Shown here piece after piece: positions 1 through 6,468 of a stretch of 12,175 nt of DNA. The notes under the pieces were generated by a model. That model made no database searches. It worked only from the letters and a program-made list of their open reading frames with translations, and was not told the DNA's origin. Source of the DNA: Mycobacterium sp. (GTDB lineage Bacteria > Actinomycetota > Actinomycetes > Mycobacteriales > Mycobacteriaceae); NCBI GenBank assembly GCA_018500005.2, contig JAHBAP020000460.1, positions 1 to 12,175 of the forward strand, written 5' to 3'. The translations under genes were made by a program, and so were the position numbers. Numbering within the stretch: the stretch's first letter is position 1; the number at the start of each line of letters is the position of its first letter.

Positions 1-25
1 AGTCGGGGAAAGCGTCGAAAGTCAT
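1..25 (-). CDS. N-terminal start of an unidentified gene, cut by the window edge
   Basis: An ATG at 25-23 on the minus strand opens a frame reading MTFDAFPD before the window ends. An AGGAG sequence lies four bases upstream of it, and it begins 23 bases after the stop of the dehydrogenase, in the same direction, so it is probably the next gene of the same operon. Its first four residues match those of the dehydrogenase (MTFDA), which may be chance. Eight residues are too few to name a family. Confidence 0.5.
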
Positions 26-48
26 TGCGCTCCTGCGGGAATTGATTG

Positions 49-819
49 CTAGTCCGGTTCCTGGACGCCGCCGCCGCTGACGGTGAGGACCTGTCCGCTG
101 ACCCACGAGGCCGCAGGCGAGCACAGGAACAGCGCGGCGAAGGCGATGTCTTCCGGCTGACCCAGCCGAGCCAACGGCGTCTTGGCGAGCATGTGTCGTT
201 CGATGTCCGGGGTGAGGACGGTCGACAGTGCGTGAGTCTTGATCGCACCCGGGGCGATAGCGTTGACCCGGATGTTCTTGGGTCCGAGGTCGTAGGCGAT
301 GTTGCGGGTCAGATGGTTGACGGCCGCCTTCGACGAGGAGTAGGAGGCCATGTTGGAGTTGGTGTTCTCCCCGGCCATCGAACTGATGTTGAGCACCGCA
401 CCGGCGCCACGTTGAGCCATCCGCTCGGCGCATAGTTGGGTCAGCCGGAAGGCGGAGAAGACGTTGAGCCGATAGGCCCATTCGAAGTCCGGCATCGGCA
501 TGTCGAACGGCTTGGGACCCCCGCCGCCGGCGTTGTTGACCAGGACGTCCACCCCACCGAACTCCGCGACGGCGAGATCGACCAATTCGACCAGATCGTT
601 GTCCTGGGTGACATCGCAGGCGGTTGCCGCCGCGTTGCCGCCTGTGGCTGTGATGGCCGCCGCCGTGGCCGCCGCAGCCTCCCCGTCGAGGTCACTCACC
701 ACCACCGCGGCTCCCGCGGATGCGAACAACTCGGCGATGCTCCTGCCGATTCCGGCGGCGGCGCCGGTGATAACGGCCACCTTGCCGTCCAGCCGAAAAG
801 CGTTGGCGTCGAATGTCAT
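49..819 (-). CDS. SDR-family oxidoreductase, 7-alpha-hydroxysteroid dehydrogenase-like
   Basis: This 256-residue classical short-chain dehydrogenase should be a cytosolic NAD(P)-dependent alcohol/ketone oxidoreductase. The Rossmann motif TGAAAGIG is at 18-25, NNAG at 95-98, and the catalytic set is Asn119, Ser147, Tyr160 and Lys164. Asp43 after the second beta strand suggests preference for NAD(H). The stretch NNAGGGGPKPFDMPM and the tail FLCSPAASWVSGQ...LTVSGGGVQE closely match my memory of E. coli HdhA, so a hydroxysteroid or similar bulky secondary alcohol is a reasonable substrate guess, but SDR specificity is hard to predict. The ATG start has GGGGAG seven bases upstream. It follows the TrpB2 gene by 48 bases and probably shares its transcript. 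No truncation is seen. The family is certain; the exact substrate is not. Confidence 0.93.
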   Translation of the reverse strand: MTFDANAFRLDGKVAVITGAAAGIGRSIAELFASAGAAVVVSDLDGEAAAATAAAITATGGNAAATACDVTQDNDLVELVDLAVAEFGGVDVLVNNAGGGGPKPFDMPMPDFEWAYRLNVFSAFRLTQLCAERMAQRGAGAVLNISSMAGENTNSNMASYSSSKAAVNHLTRNIAYDLGPKNIRVNAIAPGAIKTHALSTVLTPDIERHMLAKTPLARLGQPEDIAFAALFLCSPAASWVSGQVLTVSGGGVQEPD

Positions 820-867
820 ATCGGAACTCCCCGGTTTTCGACGGATTCCCGAAAAGGATAGCCGAAG

Positions 868-2184
868 CTAGCTGTCCGGCATGCTCCCGGCGAGATATTC
901 CGCATAGGCGGGCAGGTCGAGTTGGCCGGATCCCGAGACCCCGATGACGATGACGGGGGACTGGCCCTCGGCGGTGGCCTGCCGGGCCCGCCGGATCGCC
1001 CCGGCGATGGCGTGGTTGGACTCCGAGGCCGCCACGATGCCCTCGGCGCGGGCGAACATCACGCCCGCCGCGAAGGCCTCACGCTGCTTGACGGCGATGG
1101 CGTCGATCAGGCCCTCCGCGTAGCAGTGGCTGACGAGTGGTGCCATGCCGTGGTAGCGCAGGCCGCCGGCGTGCACCGGGTCGGGCACGAAATCCGCGCC
1201 TAGGGAGTACATCTTCAGCAGTGGCGTCAGTTGAGCAGTGTCGCCGAAGTCATAGCGATACTCGCCCTCGGTGAGAGAGGGGGCGGCCTTGGGTTCGCAG
1301 GCGACGATCTTGGTCTGCGCGCGTCCCTCGAGGTTCTCCCGCAGGAACGGGAAGCTCAACCCCGCCAGGTTGGACCCGCCGCCGGCGCATCCGAAGACAT
1401 AGTCGGCCGGGCCCTCACCGAACATCGCGAGCTGTTTGAGGGCTTCCTGGCCGATCACGGTCTGATGCAGCGCAACGTGATTCAGCACCGAGCCCAGCGA
1501 GTAACTCGCGTCGGGATCCTTGGCCGCAGCCTCGACGGCCTCACTGATCGCCATGCCCAGCGATCCAGTGGTGTCCGGGTAGCGCTCCCGCAGTGCCCGC
1601 CCGGCCTCGGTCAACTCCGAGGGGCTGGCCACCGCGCTGGCCCCGAAAGTCTCCATGAGGTAGTGCCGGTAGGGCTTACCCTCGTAGCTGGAGCGCACCT
1701 GCCAGATGTCGCATCGTAGGCCGAACACCTGACAGGCGAAGGCCAGTGCCGAACCCCACTGTCCGGCGCCGGTCTCGGTGGTGAGCCGGGTGCGTCCTTC
1801 GATTTTGTTGTAGTACGCCTGCGCCACAGCGGAATTCGTCTTGTGGCTGCCGACAGGGGAGGCGCCCTCGTATTTGTAGTAGATCCGCGCAGTCGTGCCT
1901 AGGGCATCTTCCAGGCGTCGCGCCCGATAGAACGGTGCGGGCCGCCACAACCGGTAGATGTCCCGAACCGGATCCGGGATCTCGATCCAGCGTTCGGTGG
2001 AAGCCTCCTGGGCGATCAGTCCCATCGGGAAGATCGGGGTCAGGTCCGGCGGGGTTAGCGGTTGCCGGGTCGCCGGATGCAGATGCGGAGGCGGGGCAGT
2101 AGGCAAGTCCGCGACGATGTTGTACCAGTGGGTCGGCATCTCGCTCTCGTCGAGCACCACTTTGGTCTGCATCGGATCGGCCAC
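868..2184 (-). CDS. trpB2: TrpB2-type tryptophan synthase beta chain (PLP enzyme)
   Basis: This PLP-dependent beta-replacement enzyme most likely joins indole with serine or phosphoserine to make tryptophan. It has the long N-terminal region typical of TrpB2 rather than TrpB1. Counting from the farthest upstream GTG (2190), the PLP lysine lies in GSHKTNSA (Lys117), the catalytic glutamate in ETGAGQWG (Glu139) and the phosphate-binding loop GGGSN at 270-274; SGSG near the C-terminus contacts the PLP ring nitrogen in the family. I chose the GTG at 2184 because the GGGAGG ribosome binding site overlaps the GTG at 2190 but sits five bases before the one at 2184; this gives 438 residues. No trpA is present nearby, and TrpB2 enzymes often stand alone. 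The gene follows the FKBP stop by about 16 bases, suggesting co-transcription. Function as an indole-salvage or related synthase is inferred. Confidence 0.93.
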   Translation of the reverse strand: MADPMQTKVVLDESEMPTHWYNIVADLPTAPPPHLHPATRQPLTPPDLTPIFPMGLIAQEASTERWIEIPDPVRDIYRLWRPAPFYRARRLEDALGTTARIYYKYEGASPVGSHKTNSAVAQAYYNKIEGRTRLTTETGAGQWGSALAFACQVFGLRCDIWQVRSSYEGKPYRHYLMETFGASAVASPSELTEAGRALRERYPDTTGSLGMAISEAVEAAAKDPDASYSLGSVLNHVALHQTVIGQEALKQLAMFGEGPADYVFGCAGGGSNLAGLSFPFLRENLEGRAQTKIVACEPKAAPSLTEGEYRYDFGDTAQLTPLLKMYSLGADFVPDPVHAGGLRYHGMAPLVSHCYAEGLIDAIAVKQREAFAAGVMFARAEGIVAASESNHAIAGAIRRARQATAEGQSPVIVIGVSGSGQLDLPAYAEYLAGSMPDS

Positions 2185-2200
2185 GGCCACCTCCCGGCGT

Positions 2201-2812
2201 CTAGCTTGCGCCTAGGATCTTGATGGCGAAGATGAGGCTGTCGCCCGGTTCGATCCCGGCACGCGGTTCACCATTGGGGTAGCCGTCGGTGGACGTCATC
2301 GCCACGGCGACGGTGGAACCCACCTTCTGGCCCGCGATGGCCTTCTGGAAGCCCGGCACGACCCGGTTGAGCGGGAAGTCGACTGCCTCGCCGCGCTCAT
2401 AGCTGCTGTCGAAAACCGCCCCGTCGCGGCCGTCGACCCCCATGTAGCAGACCGACACCGTGGCGGTCGGGGCCGCGACGGGCCCACTGCCGGCCGTCAG
2501 GGTCTGAACCGGCGTTTCGGTGACGCTGAACGGCGTCGTCACGGCGACCTTGGGCGCGGCGGAATCGGTGGATCCGGTCACCGCGACACTGCCGGTGGCG
2601 CCGGGAAGGGTCCACTGGGGCGCCGTATCGGCGGCTGGGGCAGCGGTCGGGCACGCGCCACCCGCGGCGGGGGTGATGGTCGAGGAGGTCACTTCGGCGG
2701 GCTTGTCTGCCGAGGTATCGGTCTTGGAGCTACAGGCCGGAATCACCGCCAGGAGAGGCGTCAGGCAGGCGAGCAGAGCAACGGGGAGGCGGGGCGAGTT
2801 CACGCCCGACAC
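2201..2812 (-). CDS. FKBP-type peptidyl-prolyl cis-trans isomerase lipoprotein
   Basis: This 203-residue protein is predicted to be a membrane-anchored extracytoplasmic prolyl isomerase that helps fold exported proteins. The N-terminus is a short basic segment, a hydrophobic stretch at about 9-25 and a lipobox ending IPAC with Cys27 as the lipidation site. A Ser/Thr/Ala-rich linker follows. The C-terminal part (about 120-203) is an FKBP domain with the typical GAVFDSSYERGEAVDFPL, VVPGFQKAIAGQKVGS and ending DSLIFAIKIL segments. The GTG start is supported by GGGGAGG four bases upstream; a second GTG at codon 4 is possible. It appears to be the first gene of the minus-strand operon, diverging from the GH16 gene. 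Many bacterial FKBP lipoproteins have low isomerase activity and act mainly as chaperones. Confidence 0.92.
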   Translation of the reverse strand: MSGVNSPRLPVALLACLTPLLAVIPACSSKTDTSADKPAEVTSSTITPAAGGACPTAAPAADTAPQWTLPGATGSVAVTGSTDSAAPKVAVTTPFSVTETPVQTLTAGSGPVAAPTATVSVCYMGVDGRDGAVFDSSYERGEAVDFPLNRVVPGFQKAIAGQKVGSTVAVAMTSTDGYPNGEPRAGIEPGDSLIFAIKILGAS

Positions 2813-2869
2813 GGTACCTCCCCGGTGTAGCCGATCCCGGGACCGTCGGGGCCGAGAACTTAGGCGCTT

Positions 2870-2886
2870 CGAATTATGTCAATTCG
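2870..2886. repeat. Inverted repeat, candidate operator over the FKBP-side -35 element
   Basis: The arms CGAATT (2870-2875) and AATTCG (2881-2886) are perfectly inverted around a five-base spacer. The repeat spans the TTGACA that I propose as the -35 box of the FKBP operon, so a protein bound here would block that promoter. It is AT-rich in an otherwise GC-rich region. Role inferred only from position and symmetry. Confidence 0.35.
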
Positions 2887-2947
2887 CCCCGGGGGACAGC
2901 TCCTTGCTGTCAGTGTTAGGTTGCAATAGTTCTTTGGGAGGTAATCG

Positions 2948-2970
2948 GATCTAGTTCTCGAATCTAGATC
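2948..2970. repeat. Inverted repeat in the leader of the first GH16 gene
   Basis: The seven-base arms GATCTAG (2948-2954) and CTAGATC (2964-2970) are perfectly inverted around a nine-base spacer. The repeat ends nine bases before the ribosome binding site at 2979-2985. It could be an operator or form an RNA hairpin in the 5' leader. It is not followed by a T tract, so a terminator is unlikely. Confidence 0.4.
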
Positions 2971-2993
2971 TTGCGTGCGGGGAGGCGATGAAG

Positions 2994-4733
2994 ATGCGTT
3001 ACCGGTCTCGCTGCAGGCGCTCCCAAACGGCCCGGGCCGGCGTCTTCGCCGTCGCACTGGGCGCCGGGACCGTGATCGCATCCGGTCTCGGCGGTGGAAT
3101 TGCCAGCGCCGACTCGGGGGATCTCGGAGCGGGTAACTCCCGCGGTCCGCGAACGACATCGGCGGACAGTCATGGGCGCGGGAGGGCGTCGGCACCCAGG
3201 GCGGTCACTCGGAATAACAACCCGCTGCCGAGTGCTGCCAGGGCCAATCCACCGAACCGCGCATCGGCGTTACCTGCCGCGGCCCGTCGGGTTGCGGACA
3301 ACCAGCCCGCGCTCGCCGTTCCGGCCGCTGTGGGAGCCGCCATCAGGTCGACGGCCCAAATCAGCCCGACCGAGATGCTCGCACCGCCGGCAAACGCAGT
3401 CGGCCCGACGGCAACCGAGCCGCTGGCACCGGCTGCCGTGCGGGTCGTGTCCCCTCCGGTCGCCGGCGTTCCGGTGGGAGTGGTGAGGAACTTGGCGTCC
3501 GCGCTGTCGACTGCCCTCGACGACGGCGGGCGGTGGGTGCCCGGGGAGACGGCGTGGGCCGTCATAGCGGGGGCGATTCGGCGGGAGCTCTCAGCGTTGT
3601 CGGATCCGCAGATCGCGGCGAGCAAGGTTGCCCCGAAGGCGACTTCATCCACCTCGTCCGCGACGACATCGGTCACCGGTGTTAACGCCGAGAAGATGAC
3701 GATTTCCGGTGCGGGCCGGACCGCGTCGGACCGAAAGGCCGCCGGAGGTTATGCGCTCACGTTCAGCGGAACCGGGTCGGCATCCACCACCTTGACGTTG
3801 CCGACCTCAGCGGCGTTGACGGTGCGGGTGAGGACGGCTGCGGGGGCTCCCGACATGACGCTGTCGATCGACGGGGTGCGGTACACGACGCTGTTGGTGA
3901 ACAACACCTCGTACACCGACTACACCTTCGCCGGCGGGATCGCAGCGGGAACCCACGTCATCAGTCTCTCCTCGACCACTGCGACGACCCGCGACGTCTT
4001 GTACGTCGACACGCTGACCGTGAGCAGCGGTCCGATCATCGAGGACTTCGTGGGGAAGTCCGGTTCTAAACCGGGCAGCAGGTGGACGGCTCGCAGCGGC
4101 ACCGGGTTTGATTCGGGAAACCAGACCTACTCATCGAGTAACGCCGTTCTGGACGGCCAGGGGAACCTGGTCATCTCGGCAATCAGAAACAGTTCCGGCG
4201 GATACACCTCGGGATGGGTCTGGTCGAAGAACACCATGACCTTCGGCTACGGCACCGTCTCCGCGCGGATCAAGATGCCGCAAGGCCAGGGGCTGTGGCC
4301 CGCGGTTTGGATGATGGGTGCCGACTCCGACACCGTGGGATGGCCGGCGTCCGGGGAGATCGACATCGTCGAGTTGCCCAGCACGACCACCACTGTCTAC
4401 TCGACCCTGCACGGACCGATCGCGGGTAGCACCGGCACCCAGCAGGCACAGATCGTGTCCTCCCTGCCGGACCTCTCGACGGATTTCCACAACTACTGGG
4501 TCCGTCATCTGCCGAACGAAATCACCTTTGGCGTCGACAACCGGACATTGGGCACCCTGACCCCGGCCTCGCTGGGCCCCGGAGAGACCTGGGTCTACAA
4601 CCGGCCGATGTACCTCATCATGAACCTCGCGGTCGGGGGAGCCTGGGCGGGCGCACCCAACAGTTCCCCCCAGTTCCCCGCCAAGATGATCGTCGATTCC
4701 GTCCGATGGGACCCCGCCACCGGAGTCGCCTGA
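2994..4733 (+). CDS. Secreted GH16 glycoside hydrolase with carbohydrate-binding-like module (copy A)
   Basis: This is a secreted family 16 glycoside hydrolase, probably an endo-beta-1,3-glucanase or related polysaccharidase. Numbered from the ATG at 2988, it has a twin-arginine-free basic signal peptide (hydrophobic 17-38, likely cleavage after IASA at about 41), a disordered Ala/Pro/Ser/Thr-rich region to about 230, and a beta-sandwich module at about 232-347 resembling Ca-dependent CBM36/60 modules (DMTLSIDGV, then VLYVDTLTV). The GH16 domain runs from about 350 to 578, with catalytic EIDIVE at 457-462 (Glu457 nucleophile, Glu462 acid/base), the beta-bulge form of the motif. I chose ATG 2994 because GGGGAGG sits eight bases before it but only two before 2988. 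It diverges from the FKBP gene and precedes a paralogue. Substrate (laminarin-type glucan versus another polymer) cannot be settled from sequence. Confidence 0.9.
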   Translation: MRYRSRCRRSQTARAGVFAVALGAGTVIASGLGGGIASADSGDLGAGNSRGPRTTSADSHGRGRASAPRAVTRNNNPLPSAARANPPNRASALPAAARRVADNQPALAVPAAVGAAIRSTAQISPTEMLAPPANAVGPTATEPLAPAAVRVVSPPVAGVPVGVVRNLASALSTALDDGGRWVPGETAWAVIAGAIRRELSALSDPQIAASKVAPKATSSTSSATTSVTGVNAEKMTISGAGRTASDRKAAGGYALTFSGTGSASTTLTLPTSAALTVRVRTAAGAPDMTLSIDGVRYTTLLVNNTSYTDYTFAGGIAAGTHVISLSSTTATTRDVLYVDTLTVSSGPIIEDFVGKSGSKPGSRWTARSGTGFDSGNQTYSSSNAVLDGQGNLVISAIRNSSGGYTSGWVWSKNTMTFGYGTVSARIKMPQGQGLWPAVWMMGADSDTVGWPASGEIDIVELPSTTTTVYSTLHGPIAGSTGTQQAQIVSSLPDLSTDFHNYWVRHLPNEITFGVDNRTLGTLTPASLGPGETWVYNRPMYLIMNLAVGGAWAGAPNSSPQFPAKMIVDSVRWDPATGVA

Positions 4734-4779
4734 TACCCGCGCGGGTAGGATTCGATAAGCGCCGGGGGTTTGCGGCGCT
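4734..4779 (+). other. Palindrome plus hairpin between the two GH16 genes
   Basis: Directly after the stop codon of copy A lies the 14-base perfect palindrome TACCCGCGCGGGTA (4734-4747). It is followed by a hairpin with arms AGCGCCG (4758-4764) and CGGCGCT (4773-4779) around an eight-base loop. The second stem ends just before the AGGGGAG ribosome binding site (4788-4794) of copy B. No T tract follows, so this may be a processing or attenuating structure rather than a classical terminator. Confidence 0.35.
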
Positions 4780-4802
4780 GGTCGACCAGGGGAGCCACAC
4801 CG

Positions 4803-6464
4803 ATGCAATGGGGCCATCACCACCACATCCACTGGAATTCTCATCACCTGCTGCACTGGCAGTCGCACCGCCATTTGCCCTGGTACCTGCACGTTCACCG
4901 GCATTCGCACGGGTCGGAATCAGCCGGGGCATATGTCGGGCGAGTGGGGTCGCTGGCGGTCGCACTCGGTATCGGCGCGGCGGTTGCCGGCGGTTTCTGC
5001 GCAGCCTGCGCCTCGGCTGACGCCACCGCGAACGCGGCCGACGACACGTCGACCTCGCAGTCGGTGGACGCCGGACCCGCACGGTCCGCTCCGGTCAACT
5101 CTGCGACAACAGCGAGCCGGCACACCGGCTCGATCCGGCTCGGGATGCCCGACTCGGTCATGGCGCCCGCGCGATCCCCCGAGCGCGACAAATCCAGCGC
5201 CGACACCATCGCGTCACCACCCCCGGCGAGCGTCCCGGGTGCGGCGACTGCAGTTGCGCTGTCGAAGACTATGTCGGTCGACAAGGTCGACAAGTTCGAC
5301 GGAGCGGCAACCGCGGCAATGGCCCGCACCCCGCGGCTAGCCACGCAGGTGGCTGCGGCAGCAGCGAAGGCCGCCTCCGTGGCGTCGGCGTCGTCTGCGA
5401 CAACCACAGTGACCGAGAGCGAGCGGATGGTCGTCTCGCCCACGAGTGCGGCCCGTATCGTCTCCGACCGCAAAGCCTCGGGCGGGTCGGCGCTGGCGAT
5501 CAGCAGTAGCGCGACAGCGTCGATGACGCTGACGGTCCCGACCTCCACGACCGGACTGACGATTCGGGCGAAGACCGCCGCCGGTGCGCCGAATATGACG
5601 GTTGCCATCGACGGGGTACCGGTCACCACCCTGATGGTGACGCCGACCGGCTGGACCGACTTCACCTTCGCCGGCGTGATTCCGGCCGGCTCACATGTCG
5701 TCTCGATTTCGACGACAACGGCGACCTCCCGCAACGTGTTGTATATCGACAAGATGAGTACGTTCACCGGGCCGATCAAGGACGACTTCACCGGCAAAGC
5801 AGGTTCGGCACCCAACGACGCGCTGTGGGGCGTTCGCAGCGGCAGTGGCTTCGACTCCGGCATCGCCAGCTACGCAACGAACAACGCCTATCTCGACGGC
5901 CAGGGCCACCTGGTGCTCCAGGCTGTCAAAACGAAAGGCGGATACAGTTCCGGCTGGGTGTGGTCGAAGAACGACGTCAGTTACGGCTACGGCACCATCA
6001 CCGCCCGCATCAAGATGCCCAAGGGTCAAGGTCTTGCCCCGGCCTTCTGGCTGATGGGTGCCGACTCCGACACGGTCGGCTGGCCGGGATCGGGGGAGAT
6101 CGACATCGTCGAAATGCCCAGCACCACGACCACTGTGTACTCCACGGTGCACGGCCCGATCGCGGGAAGCAGCAATACCCAGCAGGCCCAGATCATCTCG
6201 ACACTGCCCGACCTGTCCAACGACTACCACAACTACTGGGTAACGCATCTGGAGAACCGCATCACCTTCGGCGTCGACAACCAGACGCTGGGAACCATCA
6301 CACCGGATTCTCTGGAGCCCGGCGAAACCTGGGTATACAACCGGCCGATGTACATCATGCTCAACCTGTCCGTCGGCGGTTCGTGGGCAGGTTCACCGAA
6401 CGGTTCAACGGTGTTCCCCGCCAAGATGATCGTCGACTCCGTGCAGTGGGAGCCGGCCCTCTAG
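4803..6464 (+). CDS. Secreted GH16 glycoside hydrolase with His-rich N-terminal extension (copy B)
   Basis: This 553-residue paralogue of copy A is predicted to be exported and to cleave a beta-glucan-type polysaccharide. Its first 36 residues contain 14 histidines plus several tryptophans (for example WGHHHHIHW). A signal-like segment follows, YVGRVGSLAVALGIGAAVAG (44-63), with likely cleavage near ASA at 70-72. A disordered Ala/Ser/Thr linker reaches about 203, a CBM36/60-like module covers about 204-320, and the GH16 domain about 322-553. Catalytic EIDIVE is at 432-437 (Glu432, Glu437). The ATG at 4803 has AGGGGAG eight bases upstream; a TTG at 4770 is in frame but lacks such support. Copy A ends 69 bases upstream, so the two may be co-transcribed. 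The C-terminal two thirds align with copy A almost throughout, while the N-termini are unrelated. The stop lies four bases from that of the convergent permease. Confidence 0.9.
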   Translation: MQWGHHHHIHWNSHHLLHWQSHRHLPWYLHVHRHSHGSESAGAYVGRVGSLAVALGIGAAVAGGFCAACASADATANAADDTSTSQSVDAGPARSAPVNSATTASRHTGSIRLGMPDSVMAPARSPERDKSSADTIASPPPASVPGAATAVALSKTMSVDKVDKFDGAATAAMARTPRLATQVAAAAAKAASVASASSATTTVTESERMVVSPTSAARIVSDRKASGGSALAISSSATASMTLTVPTSTTGLTIRAKTAAGAPNMTVAIDGVPVTTLMVTPTGWTDFTFAGVIPAGSHVVSISTTTATSRNVLYIDKMSTFTGPIKDDFTGKAGSAPNDALWGVRSGSGFDSGIASYATNNAYLDGQGHLVLQAVKTKGGYSSGWVWSKNDVSYGYGTITARIKMPKGQGLAPAFWLMGADSDTVGWPGSGEIDIVEMPSTTTTVYSTVHGPIAGSSNTQQAQIISTLPDLSNDYHNYWVTHLENRITFGVDNQTLGTITPDSLEPGETWVYNRPMYIMLNLSVGGSWAGSPNGSTVFPAKMIVDSVQWEPAL

Positions 6465-6468
6465 GGAT

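Larger units (their letters stand above)
2813..2993. promoter_or_regulatory. Divergent intergenic region between the FKBP operon and the first GH16 gene
   Basis: About 180 non-coding bases separate two genes transcribed away from each other, so promoters for both should lie here. For the minus strand, an exact TTGACA (2882-2877) is followed after 14 bases by TAAGTT (2862-2857), which fits TANNNT although the spacing is short. For the plus strand, TTGCTG (2904-2909) lies 17 bases before TAGTTC (2927-2932), and TAGGTT (2917-2922) is another candidate -10. The plus-strand ribosome binding site GGGGAGG is at 2979-2985. The promoter elements are pattern guesses; the divergent arrangement is certain. 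Confidence 0.4.

Noticed and set aside
835..855. Inverted repeat TTTTCG / CGAAAA between trpB2 and the dehydrogenase
   Set aside because: It is only six weak base pairs around a nine-base spacer, with no T tract, and sits next to the dehydrogenase ribosome binding site. It is unlikely to terminate transcription.
4895..5863. A 322-codon open frame on the minus strand, antisense to GH16 copy B
   Set aside because: It lies wholly opposite a gene with signal segment, module and catalytic motif; its product is a low-complexity Ala/Val/Ser string with no recognisable motif. Such frames are common opposite GC-rich genes.
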